Part shown: positions 1-8,799 of the stretch, one piece after another
Layout of the letters: every line of letters begins with the position of its first letter
Numbering within the stretch: the stretch's first letter is position 1
Assembly: GCA_002374095.1 (NCBI GenBank)
Contig: DFKY01000002.1
Coordinates: 7,659-71,658 of the forward strand
Direction of reading: 5' to 3'
DNA length: 64,000 nt
DNA from: Lachnospiraceae bacterium UBA3633
GTDB taxonomy: Bacteria > Bacillota > Clostridia > Lachnospirales > Lachnospiraceae
The notes under the pieces: generated by a model
What the model saw: the letters and a program-made list of their open reading frames with translations, nothing else
What the model was told of the DNA's origin: nothing
The model's database searches: none
Translations under genes and position numbers: made by a program

Positions 1-3000
1 ACTCTTTGTATATGCAAAAGATGTAGAGCTTATAAGTACATCTTGATAATCATAAAACTCTATTGTATAAGTTCTTTCTTCCCATACGGCATATAGAGTA
101 ATGATGTCATCTACTTTTGCAAGGTCTTTTACAGTTGCTCTATCTTTATATACAACTGTGTTTGCTTCTTCTTTTATGTCCCATCCTATAAATTTATATC
201 CAAGTCTCGTGTATAAATTTGGCGAAAGTTCGCACTCTGTAGCACACTTTACAATTTCATCTGCCATCAAAGGTGATGTCGAATCTTTCTTTGGCGATAC
301 ATATCTTATTGTATAATTACAATCCACATCTGACCAAGAAGCATATAAAATTTTTGTTCCTACAAATGCGATGGTTGTCTCACTAAATGTAGTTACCTTG
401 TCACTATCAAGCCAGTGTGAAAACTTATGATTCTTCATATACATATCTTTTTTAGGATCTGGATATTGTATAATAGAACCCGTCCCAAAGGTTACAGAAA
501 CTCTATCTTTTCCATTTACTGTACCACCATTTCCATCAAAAACAATTATTGCCGACTCATCTCTCCAAGTCCAGATAGATGTAAGATTGATAGTAACTCC
601 ACTTGTTCCATCACTTTCATTTTCATATATCGTATCCGCAAAATAATTATTATAATACTTTACGCTTGCATTAGATCTCGTAGCCCATCCATTAAAAACT
701 TTTTTATCATGTCCTTGCCAAAAACTTTCATATGGGACTCCTGTTATCTTTTTACCTTGCCCATATATAAAAGTTTCTTCTTTATCTCGTGATGTTGAAC
801 TTGTAGGATCCCAATTATTAAGTTTTATTGTATAGGTATTTCCTTTCCAGACTGCATAATAATCTATTCTCTCAACATTTACAGACCCTATGTCATCTCC
901 ATCTCCTACGACAACTGTATCATCACCAGAACTCAACGACCATCCTACAAACCTATAATACTTTTTTGTCCATCCTAATTCTGCTATTGTCTTTACTATG
1001 TGAGAACTACTAGCAGCAGGAACTTCCTCTTCTTCTATCAGCTGTTCACCATTACTTGAATGATATACTATCTTATATGTACTTTCATTCCAATCCGCTT
1101 TAAGAGTTTTTGTCCCTCTAAAGTCACATACTCTTGGATAAATCGTCACTATGCCTCTCTCATCAAGCCAATTATTAAATCTATATCCGTTCTTTGTCTT
1201 TACTACTTCATCTATAGTATCTCTTAACTTTAGATGCTTTGTAAATTTCTTAACGCCATTGATGTATCCACCATTTCCATCAAGTACAAGTGTCGCATAT
1301 ATACTTGTATTTTCTATCCATGATGCATATAAGTCTACTACTGCTCTATACTCTTCCTTTCCAGAAATTATGGCTCCATCTCCATATGTCACTATAGAAT
1401 CTGTAGATAGTGACCATCCATTAAATGTATATCCATCTCTTACAAAAGAATTAGTACTTATCTTAAAGTCTACCCCATATGTAGCAGAGCTCGTGGCAAT
1501 TACTCCTGTGCCACCATTTGCATGATAGCTTATCTTATATTCAAGCGCAGACCACGAAGCTTTAACCAACACTTCACCATCTTTTACATCTGTAAGGTTG
1601 CTAACTTCATCATTTATAGTATAAGTATGATTATTAAACTCCCATCCTATAAACTTATAACCTTTTAATGTATAAGCAGAGTCTCTAAATTTAAATGGTT
1701 TATCATATGTTGCAATCTGTATATCCATGTAACCGCTACCACCATTTGAATCGTAAATTACTTTATACTCATTGGCTTTCCATGTAGCTTTAACTTCTTT
1801 TTCGCCCGTTCCATAAGACCAATATGTATCTATCTCTCTACCATCCACTGTATATCCGTCAAATGTATAGCCACTTCTTGTTGGTTCTTCAAAAACTGCT
1901 GTAGAAGTCAGATCTTCGATTTCTGCCAACCTAATTGACGACCCTGTCGCAAAAACTCCGCCACTGGCATTGAGACGTACTGTAACCATCCCCAAGCTTC
2001 CTTTAAAATATCCTGGTCTCCCGTATGCTCCGTCTACATGTGCATAGCTTTCATCTGATGCTATAGCTGGATACTTTACAAGTTGCTCGCTATACTTTGT
2101 GCCACCTCTTCCTTCAAGCTTAATACACTCTAAAAACATATTGTGTCCACTTCCAGATATAGGTGCAAAATTTTTACTTGCATAAATTGTCTTTAAGTTT
2201 TTACAATGTGCAAACATCTCACTCATGCTTGCAACAAGACTTGTATCAAAACTTACAAGATCTAACTCTTGTAAACTATCATCATTTTTAAACATCTGAC
2301 TCATATCAGATACATTGGATGTATCAAAAATACTTACTGACAGTGACTTTAACTTAAAACAATTTTCAAACATCTTGCTCATATCAGATACGCTTGCTGT
2401 CACAAATCTACTTACATCAATATTCGCTACTTTCTTCATATTGCTAAACATTGATTTCATAGAAGTTGCTTTACTTGTATCAAGTAAAGTAAGACCGCTT
2501 ATGGTAGAGACATTGCTAAATGTATGATTATCATCTTTTATATCCGAACTAAAGAGTGCCGAACTATCACCTTTTAAAATAATTTCATAATTACGTGGTG
2601 CATATATCATAACTTTATCATTGTCATATACATATCCTTTAAGTCCCATGCCGCCTGGTATCTTCCATTCATAGTTAATAGTCGTTGGCAACATTTCTGG
2701 ATATCTTTTTATAACTATCTCACTTATGCTTCCTTTTTCATATGTGCTTATCTGAGATCCAACTCCTATATACTTTGAAGTAGTATCTCCAGTCCAATTT
2801 CTTGTAAGGATATACTTTATCCGTGTAAAATATCCTGGATTGGTAAGCGTATCTACTCTTGCATAAAACGCTTTGTCATAAAGATTTGGATATATTGCAG
2901 ATATAGATGCAATGGTTGTCCCTTTCTCTCCAACAAGTGAATTACAACCAATAAATAAACCATCCATACCTTGTAGAGACAGATGTGTTATATCCCAAGC

Positions 3001-6000
3001 ATCCACATATATCGTCTTTAAGTTTCTATCATTTCTAAAAATACCTTCCATATTGGTGACATTGCTTGTGTCAAAACTCATAAGATTTAATTCTTGAAGC
3101 TCTGTCATCCCTTCAAACATCGACTTCATACTTACTACTTTGCTTGTATCAAAAAGTGTCACATCTAGCTCTTGAATCGAAGAACATGTCGCAAACATTT
3201 TTTCCATATCGGATACATTTGCCGTGACAAAATTAGATAAGTCTAAACTTTCAAGAGACTTCATATAAGCAAAAATTCCCCTCATACTTTTTGCACTATC
3301 TGTATGAAGTAAATTAAAGTTTTCTATACTTTTTACTTTTGTAAATGATGCACTTTCTCCAGATGATGAAGAGAAAAGATAACTTGCTGTGGCAGTTGTC
3401 CATATCTCTGCACTATGTGGTACATAAATCATGACTTTATTTGTATCATATATATATCCAGTAAGACCTTTGCTATCTGGTAAAATCCATGTGTAATTTA
3501 TGTTTGTTGGTTTTGACTCTGGATATACTGCTATTTTTATTTCTTCTATATCTGTCTTACTATAGGTGCTTATACTTGGCCCTACTCCTATGTATCTAGA
3601 TGTATTATCGCCTGTCCAATCACTAGTTAGTGTGTATCTAATCAGTGTAAAGTATCCAGGATTTGTTGATCCACCATCTATCTTTGCATATGTTCCGTTT
3701 GTCTTTGCTGGTTCTGATTGAGATGCCCATCTTGTGCCACTTCCACCTACTAAAACGTTACAATCTTTAAACATATCAATGGCACTTGTTGGATGAACTA
3801 TCGGAAAATCTTCTGATACATATATAGTTTTTAATTTTTCATCTCCATCAAACATTCCTATAGAGCTAATTGTTTTTGCATTTGAGAAAGACTGTAGATA
3901 AAGTTCTTCTATATTTTTTAAACCACTAAACATATAATTAAAATGACCAAGTGCTACATTACTTGTATTAAATCCTGACACATCAAGACTCTTTAACTTC
4001 TCCATACCGCCAAACATATATCTCATGTCTAAAACTTTACTTGTATCAAAATTTGAAAGATCAAGGTTTTCTATCTTCTTACAATTATTAAACATATAAG
4101 ACATGTCTGACACACTTGCTGTCTTAAAGTTCGAAAGGTCTAAACTCTCAAGATTCACACAGTCTTTGAATAGACTTCCCATAGTTGCCACTTTTTCTAC
4201 ATTAAAGTTACTTAAGTCTATATTTTTAAGTGAAGCGCATCCTTTAAAAACTGAATGCATATTAGTAACTTTACTTGTATCAAAATTTGATAAGTCAACA
4301 TTTGATAAAGATGCAAGTCCGTCAAACATACTTTCTATATTCGTAGATCTACTTGTATCAAGGTAATTTAAATTTTCAAATTCTTGGCATCTTTTGAATG
4401 AAGTAAATAGAAATCCTGCGTTGGAGTCTATGTATGTCATCATATCTTCCGGCGCATATACTACAATATCATAGTAACCGCTTATTGCAGAATTGACCAC
4501 GTATCCTTTTAGTCCATTACTATCATGCAAATCCCACTCATGTAAAATACTTGTAGGTGCTAAAGCTGGTGCTTCTACAAAAGATATATTGGCTACTTCG
4601 TCTTTTTTATAAATAGTAGATCCTTCTATATAGTCCTGTGTCGCACTTCCTTCCCATCCTGTCTTAATCACATAATATCTTTCTGTAAAATATCCTTCTA
4701 CACCATTTAATCCATCAATTTTTGCATATACTTCATTTTGTGCATTGAAGCTATCTGATGAAACTGATTTATCGCTATATCTTATGCCGTTCCCGCCCTC
4801 AAGCTCAAAGCACTCATAAAACATATTATATCCACCACCTTCCAGACCTATTATAGATGGTGTGATTTTTGTTGTCACAAATTTTGGACTAACATATATT
4901 GTCCTTACTTTTTTACACATATAAAACATGCGTCTCATGTTTTCTACAAGACTTGTATCAAATCTTCTAAGGTTTAACTCTCGCAAGCTCTCATCTCTTT
5001 CAAACATGCCCATCATATTCTTGACGCTGCTTGTGTCAATGCTTCCAAGCTCAATAGAGCTTAAGCTTGCACAGTTTGCAAACATATAGCTCATGTCTTT
5101 AACACTTTTTGTATCAAAGCCATTTATGTCTATTGTAGAGATACTTGCCATATTCCCAAACATATATGACATGTCTTCTACATTTCTTGTGTCAAACGCT
5201 ATCTTTTTCAATTCTTTTAGTCCGCAGCCGAAGAACATATAAGACATATTGATCGTCTTTTCTGTATGAAGACAAGAGAGATTGCTTATAGTAGAAAGAT
5301 TTGAAAACAGATTAGTCATGTTTTGATCACTAAATAGATAAGATGAATCTTCTAGTGTTTTTATATTTAAATCTTTCTTTGGATATATATATAAATCATA
5401 TAAATTATTTATAGAACTATTTGTTTTGAGATAACCAAGGAGCCCTCCACTATCTTTTAAAGTAAAAGTATAATTCACGCCTGATGGGGTTGCATCAGTT
5501 GTCTTCAAAAACTTTATAGAATTTACTAAACTTTTATCTGTCACAGGCGAATCATCAAACCATGTTTTTGCAAGCACATAATAAGCCATCGTAAGATACC
5601 CTGCTTTACTTGTATCAATTCCTTCATCTACTCTTGCATATGTTTCGCTTTCTGCAACATTTTCCTCTATACCGCGACTTTTTACAAGACTTATCGTCGT
5701 ACCATTTTCACCTACAAGTCTTGTGCAACCAGTAAACATATTGCTTCCTGTCGCAAGCGCTACTATTGACCAGTCTTTTGATACGATTATTTTTTCAAGA
5801 AGGCTACATCCATTAAATAAGTTTTTCATGTTTTGAACTTTTCGTGTATCAAAATCTTTTAAATCAAGTGTAACAAAAGATGTACATCCTGCAAACATGC
5901 TATCCATATCTTCTACACTTCTTGTGTTAAAATCAGAAAAGTCAAATGATGATAATCTCTCACAATTAGCAAACATATACGACATATCCGATACGCTTGC

Positions 6001-7548
6001 TGTATCTATTTCTTTCAGATTAAAACTTGTGAGTTTTTTACAACCATCAAATATATGTGCTAAAGAAGTTACATCATCTTTTGAAATCACATAATCTAAA
6101 TTTTCTATAGTCTCAAGCTCTTTATATTTTTCTGCAGATGTTACTCCGCTAAATGCATAAGATAAATCCACTCCTGCTCTTATTTTTAGTGGCTCTGACC
6201 CATAGACAATAATTTCGTTGCTATTTACTACATATCCCATAAGTCCTTTACTTGCGGGTATCTTCCATATTGCATTGTAGCTTGTAGGAGTTGCACCTCC
6301 TTTTTGAAAAGAAATTTTTGTTATGCTATTTTTATCTATAGAAGTACCGCCAACTTGACTATTTCTTATGTTACTACCATTAGTCCATGCATCCCAATTT
6401 TTATTAAATGTATAATATCCTTGTGAAAAATATCCTTTTTGTGCTGCTTCATCAAGTCTTGCGTATGTTTTATTTTTTGCAGTATCTGAATCTATAGGGT
6501 ATTCATCTATATACTTTGTCCCTTTACTTCCCTCAATAGATACACACCCGTCAAACATATTTTCTCCGTCATCAGTAAGATATGCTGTAGTCCATCCAGT
6601 CGACACTTGCACTGTCTTAAGCTTTTCGCACCCTTCAAACATTCCTTTCATTAATCTTGCTTGACTTGTATTAAAACTTTTCAAATCTAATTCTACAAGA
6701 TTTTTTGCTCCTGCAAACATATAACTCATATTATAAACTTGAGATGTATCTAATAAATCAAGTCCATCTATATATTCAAGTGATTGAAACTTTGCTTCTG
6801 ATCGAGTTGCAGAAAATAAATTAGATGCGTCATTGTATGACAAAGAAGAATTGTATAGACCTACTGATATATTTTTAGAAGAGTCAGCGGCATAGATTAC
6901 TATTGAGTCGCTTGCCATCATGTAAAGTTTTAAGCCATTGCTCCCTGCTATCTCCCAATTTTCTTTACCATAAAAATTGGTGTATGCAGGTGCTTTTATA
7001 ATAGATATATTTTTTATATCTCTTCTTAAATAAGATGTTGATGCTGTATCCGTCCCTATATAATCTGAAATAGCAGCGTTTCCTGCCCAGTTATAATCTA
7101 AAATATAATCGCCTGCTGCCCCGAAAAAAGTGTCTTTAACTACTGACATAGTTGATTTTTTTATTTTTTTCTTTTCTAACGGGCTCGCAGTGTCCCCCAA
7201 GATGTTTTCGTCGCTTCGCTCGGGCGCTCCTCCTACATTTTGCGGGCTCGCAGTGCTCGCCCCTACATCTTCTTGGCTCGCAGTGTCTCCTGATGGATCT
7301 TCGTCGCTTCGCTCGGGCGCTCCCCCTACATCTATGTCTGCTTCTTTTTCCTTGCTTGGCTCGAAGTTGTCCTCTAAATTATCTTGCCACTCATAATATT
7401 TCGTGATTTTTTCTTTCAACGATACTTCTTCTTTTTCCGTCTCTCGCACTACATCATCAATTGAATCCGCAAAGACTACCATTCCATGATTAGACAAAAG
7501 AATTGCTATAATCAAAAATATTGCCATTTTAGATTTTACACTTTTCAC
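1..7548 (-). CDS. Giant BspA-like leucine-rich-repeat surface protein (3' end beyond window)
   Basis: Open from a GTG at 7548, with GGAGG five bases upstream, to the left window edge: at least 2,515 codons without a stop. The N-terminus has a basic stretch and a hydrophobic signal peptide ending near VVFADS. Residues 72-122 are built from GC-rich mini-repeats (7181-7332). From roughly 7050 down to 1950 the protein has many 26-residue DUF285-type leucine-rich repeats, recognisable by units such as LDLSNFDTSKVTNMxxMF and spacer motifs like YAKIDG and GYFT. From about 1950 to 1 it has around eight Listeria-Bacteroides (Flg_new/InlB B) repeats spaced about 80 residues, each with a GYxFxGW core. 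Such proteins are exported and often act in adhesion or host interaction; that role is inferred. The C-terminal anchor is not visible. An alternative start is ATG 7527, but the GTG has the better ribosome site. Confidence 0.9.
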   Translation of the reverse strand, partial: MKSVKSKMAIFLIIAILLSNHGMVVFADSIDDVVRETEKEEVSLKEKITKYYEWQDNLEDNFEPSKEKEADIDVGGAPERSDEDPSGDTASQEDVGASTASPQNVGGAPERSDENILGDTASPLEKKKIKKSTMSVVKDTFFGAAGDYILDYNWAGNAAISDYIGTDTASTSYLRRDIKNISIIKAPAYTNFYGKENWEIAGSNGLKLYMMASDSIVIYAADSSKNISVGLYNSSLSYNDASNLFSATRSEAKFQSLEYIDGLDLLDTSQVYNMSYMFAGAKNLVELDLKSFNTSQARLMKGMFEGCEKLKTVQVSTGWTTAYLTDDGENMFDGCVSIEGSKGTKYIDEYPIDSDTAKNKTYARLDEAAQKGYFSQGYYTFNKNWDAWTNGSNIRNSQVGGTSIDKNSITKISFQKGGATPTSYNAIWKIPASKGLMGYVVNSNEIIVYGSEPLKIRAGVDLSYAFSGVTSAEKYKELETIENLDYVISKDDVTSLAHIFDGCKKLTSFNLKEIDTASVSDMSYMFANCERLSSFDFSDFNTRSVEDMDSMFAGCTSFVTLDLKDFDTRKVQNMKNLFNGCSLLEKIIVSKDWSIVALATGSNMFTGCTRLVGENGTTISLVKSRGIEENVAESETYARVDEGIDTSKAGYLTMAYYVLAKTWFDDSPVTDKSLVNSIKFLKTTDATPSGVNYTFTLKDSGGLLGYLKTNSSINNLYDLYIYPKKDLNIKTLEDSSYLFSDQNMTNLFSNLSTISNLSCLHTEKTINMSYMFFGCGLKELKKIAFDTRNVEDMSYMFGNMASISTIDINGFDTKSVKDMSYMFANCASLSSIELGSIDTSSVKNMMGMFERDESLRELNLRRFDTSLVENMRRMFYMCKKVRTIYVSPKFVTTKITPSIIGLEGGGYNMFYECFELEGGNGIRYSDKSVSSDSFNAQNEVYAKIDGLNGVEGYFTERYYVIKTGWEGSATQDYIEGSTIYKKDEVANISFVEAPALAPTSILHEWDLHDSNGLKGYVVNSAISGYYDIVVYAPEDMMTYIDSNAGFLFTSFKRCQEFENLNYLDTSRSTNIESMFDGLASLSNVDLSNFDTSKVTNMHSVFKGCASLKNIDLSNFNVEKVATMGSLFKDCVNLESLDLSNFKTASVSDMSYMFNNCKKIENLDLSNFDTSKVLDMRYMFGGMEKLKSLDVSGFNTSNVALGHFNYMFSGLKNIEELYLQSFSNAKTISSIGMFDGDEKLKTIYVSEDFPIVHPTSAIDMFKDCNVLVGGSGTRWASQSEPAKTNGTYAKIDGGSTNPGYFTLIRYTLTSDWTGDNTSRYIGVGPSISTYSKTDIEEIKIAVYPESKPTNINYTWILPDSKGLTGYIYDTNKVMIYVPHSAEIWTTATASYLFSSSSGESASFTKVKSIENFNLLHTDSAKSMRGIFAYMKSLESLDLSNFVTANVSDMEKMFATCSSIQELDVTLFDTSKVVSMKSMFEGMTELQELNLMSFDTSNVTNMEGIFRNDRNLKTIYVDAWDITHLSLQGMDGLFIGCNSLVGEKGTTIASISAIYPNLYDKAFYARVDTLTNPGYFTRIKYILTRNWTGDTTSKYIGVGSQISTYEKGSISEIVIKRYPEMLPTTINYEWKIPGGMGLKGYVYDNDKVMIYAPRNYEIILKGDSSALFSSDIKDDNHTFSNVSTISGLTLLDTSKATSMKSMFSNMKKVANIDVSRFVTASVSDMSKMFENCFKLKSLSVSIFDTSNVSDMSQMFKNDDSLQELDLVSFDTSLVASMSEMFAHCKNLKTIYASKNFAPISGSGHNMFLECIKLEGRGGTKYSEQLVKYPAIASDESYAHVDGAYGRPGYFKGSLGMVTVRLNASGGVFATGSSIRLAEIEDLTSTAVFEEPTRSGYTFDGYTVDGREIDTYWSYGTGEKEVKATWKANEYKVIYDSNGGSGYMDIQIATYDKPFKFRDSAYTLKGYKFIGWEFNNHTYTINDEVSNLTDVKDGEVLVKASWSALEYKISYHANGGTGVIATSSATYGVDFKISTNSFVRDGYTFNGWSLSTDSIVTYGDGAIISGKEEYRAVVDLYASWIENTSIYATLVLDGNGGYINGVKKFTKHLKLRDTIDEVVKTKNGYRFNNWLDERGIVTIYPRVCDFRGTKTLKADWNESTYKIVYHSSNGEQLIEEEEVPAASSSHIVKTIAELGWTKKYYRFVGWSLSSGDDTVVVGDGDDIGSVNVERIDYYAVWKGNTYTIKLNNWDPTSSTSRDKEETFIYGQGKKITGVPYESFWQGHDKKVFNGWATRSNASVKYYNNYFADTIYENESDGTSGVTINLTSIWTWRDESAIIVFDGNGGTVNGKDRVSVTFGTGSIIQYPDPKKDMYMKNHKFSHWLDSDKVTTFSETTIAFVGTKILYASWSDVDCNYTIRYVSPKKDSTSPLMADEIVKCATECELSPNLYTRLGYKFIGWDIKEEANTVVYKDRATVKDLAKVDDIITLYAVWEERTYTIEFYDYQDVLISSTSFAYTKS
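7181..7332. repeat. Cluster of GC-rich mini-repeats inside the surface-protein gene
   Basis: Five units alternate between two types. Type A, with core GGGCTCGCAGTGCTCGCCC then CTACA, lies at 7244-7268, with shortened copies at 7181-7199 and 7273-7290. Type B, containing CGTCGCTTCGCTCGGGCGC, lies at 7208-7238 and 7300-7332. A decayed copy may lie at 7354-7374. All are read in frame on the minus strand and encode segments such as VGASTASP and GGAPERSDE. Their GC content is far above that of the surrounding gene. Confidence 0.85.
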
Positions 7549-7586
7549 TTTTTCCTCCACTACATCAGTTAAAGTTTCTGTGCTTT

Positions 7587-8513
7587 TTAAAACTTTCCTT
7601 GCTCAATAATATTTTTAGCATTTGGATTTTTTTCAAGTTCTTCTTTTTTCTTTTCTATCATTTTTATCATATGATTATAATATTTTATCTGCTCTTGACC
7701 TTTTCTCTCCATAGGTATGGTTCTAAACATTTCTGGAAGAATTTTTATTCCATAAAAATGTCTAAGATCTTTTTTTCTCACATCAAAATTTCCATTATAT
7801 GCTAAATCAAATATCTCATCAAAAATTTTACTTATCTCTATATTTTCTTTTAATGATTGGGTCATAGATCTTGCTATTATATAAGCTATGTTGTCGGCTA
7901 TTTGAAGACCTGCTACATCTTCTTTTTTCCTTCTCACAGAAAAATTGGTATTGCAAAGTTTCAATGCTTCATCATTGATATATGCAATACCTTTATTATT
8001 TGCAACAACTCTCAAATAATCTTTTTTCAACAAAAAGTCAGGGCTTAAATTCCACTTTTCATTATCGACATTTCTTGATTCGTAGATTGTCTTGCCATAT
8101 CCACCTCTATAATATAAAAAGTGTGTATAGTTTTCTATTATTCTCTCAAGTGCTATATTGAAAGGGTCATCTACGAGAGCAAAAGTTTCTTTATCAGAGG
8201 CCTTTTGATATCCTGCTCCAAAAAGCTCTGTGAGTTCATCAAGTTTTATAACTGTTGCAAATACTACACCATCAACATCTCTAACTATATCTATTAATTC
8301 TTTAAAGGCCTCTGGATATTTTTTTATATAGTCTGTAGCGTGAAATACTTTTGTCTTTCGATTCTCGGGATTTTTCCATATCTTCTTTTTTAATTCAGAA
8401 AGCCTTTCTTCTATCGCTTTTTCTTCTCTTATATGACAAGCAAAACCACCAATAACAAATATGTTATCTACAGTTTTACTTTCATCAAGATATAACGTGT
8501 ATTCACTACTCAT
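7587..8513 (-). CDS. DUF3800 domain protein
   Basis: A 308-residue protein with the hallmarks of DUF3800: an N-terminal YLDES motif (residues 7-11), the FHAT segment near residue 56, and the C-terminal motif LQIADNIAYI. These conserved acidic residues suggest an RNase H-like fold and possible nuclease activity, but no function is proven for the family. The protein ends in a charged, probably helical tail. The ATG at 8513 is preceded by a GGAG ribosome site that lies inside the neighbouring gene remnant. DUF3800 genes are often found in mobile or defence contexts. Here it sits between the surface-protein gene and gyrA. Confidence 0.75.
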   Translation of the reverse strand: MSSEYTLYLDESKTVDNIFVIGGFACHIREEKAIEERLSELKKKIWKNPENRKTKVFHATDYIKKYPEAFKELIDIVRDVDGVVFATVIKLDELTELFGAGYQKASDKETFALVDDPFNIALERIIENYTHFLYYRGGYGKTIYESRNVDNEKWNLSPDFLLKKDYLRVVANNKGIAYINDEALKLCNTNFSVRRKKEDVAGLQIADNIAYIIARSMTQSLKENIEISKIFDEIFDLAYNGNFDVRKKDLRHFYGIKILPEMFRTIPMERKGQEQIKYYNHMIKMIEKKKEELEKNPNAKNIIEQGKF

Positions 8514-8515
8514 TT

Positions 8516-8653
8516 TTACTCCATCTTTCCATGATCATTAAAATGATAAGTCTTGCCGCCTATTGTGATAGTTCCAATAACTGCTGCACCTTTCCAATAA
8601 CCTACGAGATTTAAAAGATATGTCTTGCCATTGCAATGAAAAAGTCTTATCAC
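8516..8653 (-). pseudogene. Remnant of a cell-wall-binding repeat protein
   Basis: A 45-codon open stretch ends two bases before the DUF3800 start. Its C-terminal half, IGGKTYHFNDHGKM, matches the choline/cell-wall-binding repeat pattern (GKTYYFxxxGKM) that normally ends large surface proteins. No ribosome site precedes the GTG, and stop codons lie just upstream in frame. I read it as the tail of a lost surface protein rather than a working gene. Confidence 0.55.
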
Positions 8654-8775
8654 TACATTTTGTTATTAAAACCCTAATATTCACCAAAATATAGTGCTTT
8701 TACACTATTTACTATTATATACTTTTTTTTTCTATTATTCTATATTATTTATACAAAAATGGTAATTTTTCTAAT

Positions 8776-8798
8776 AAAAAACCCCGTTTTTACGGGGT
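8776..8798 (-). terminator. Rho-independent terminator of the gyrBA operon
   Basis: Directly after the gyrA stop, the minus strand has stem ACCCCGT / ACGGGGT with a four-base loop, followed by a run of six T residues. Confidence 0.9.
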
Positions 8799-8799
8799 A

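Noticed and set aside
101..6094. Plus-strand ORFs of 60-124 codons over the surface-protein gene
   Set aside because: They are antisense shadows of a repetitive gene, have no ribosome sites and recur with the repeats.
8690..8720. Small hairpin ATAGTG / CACTAT as a terminator
   Set aside because: The stem is six base pairs and AT-rich with no T run directly after it.
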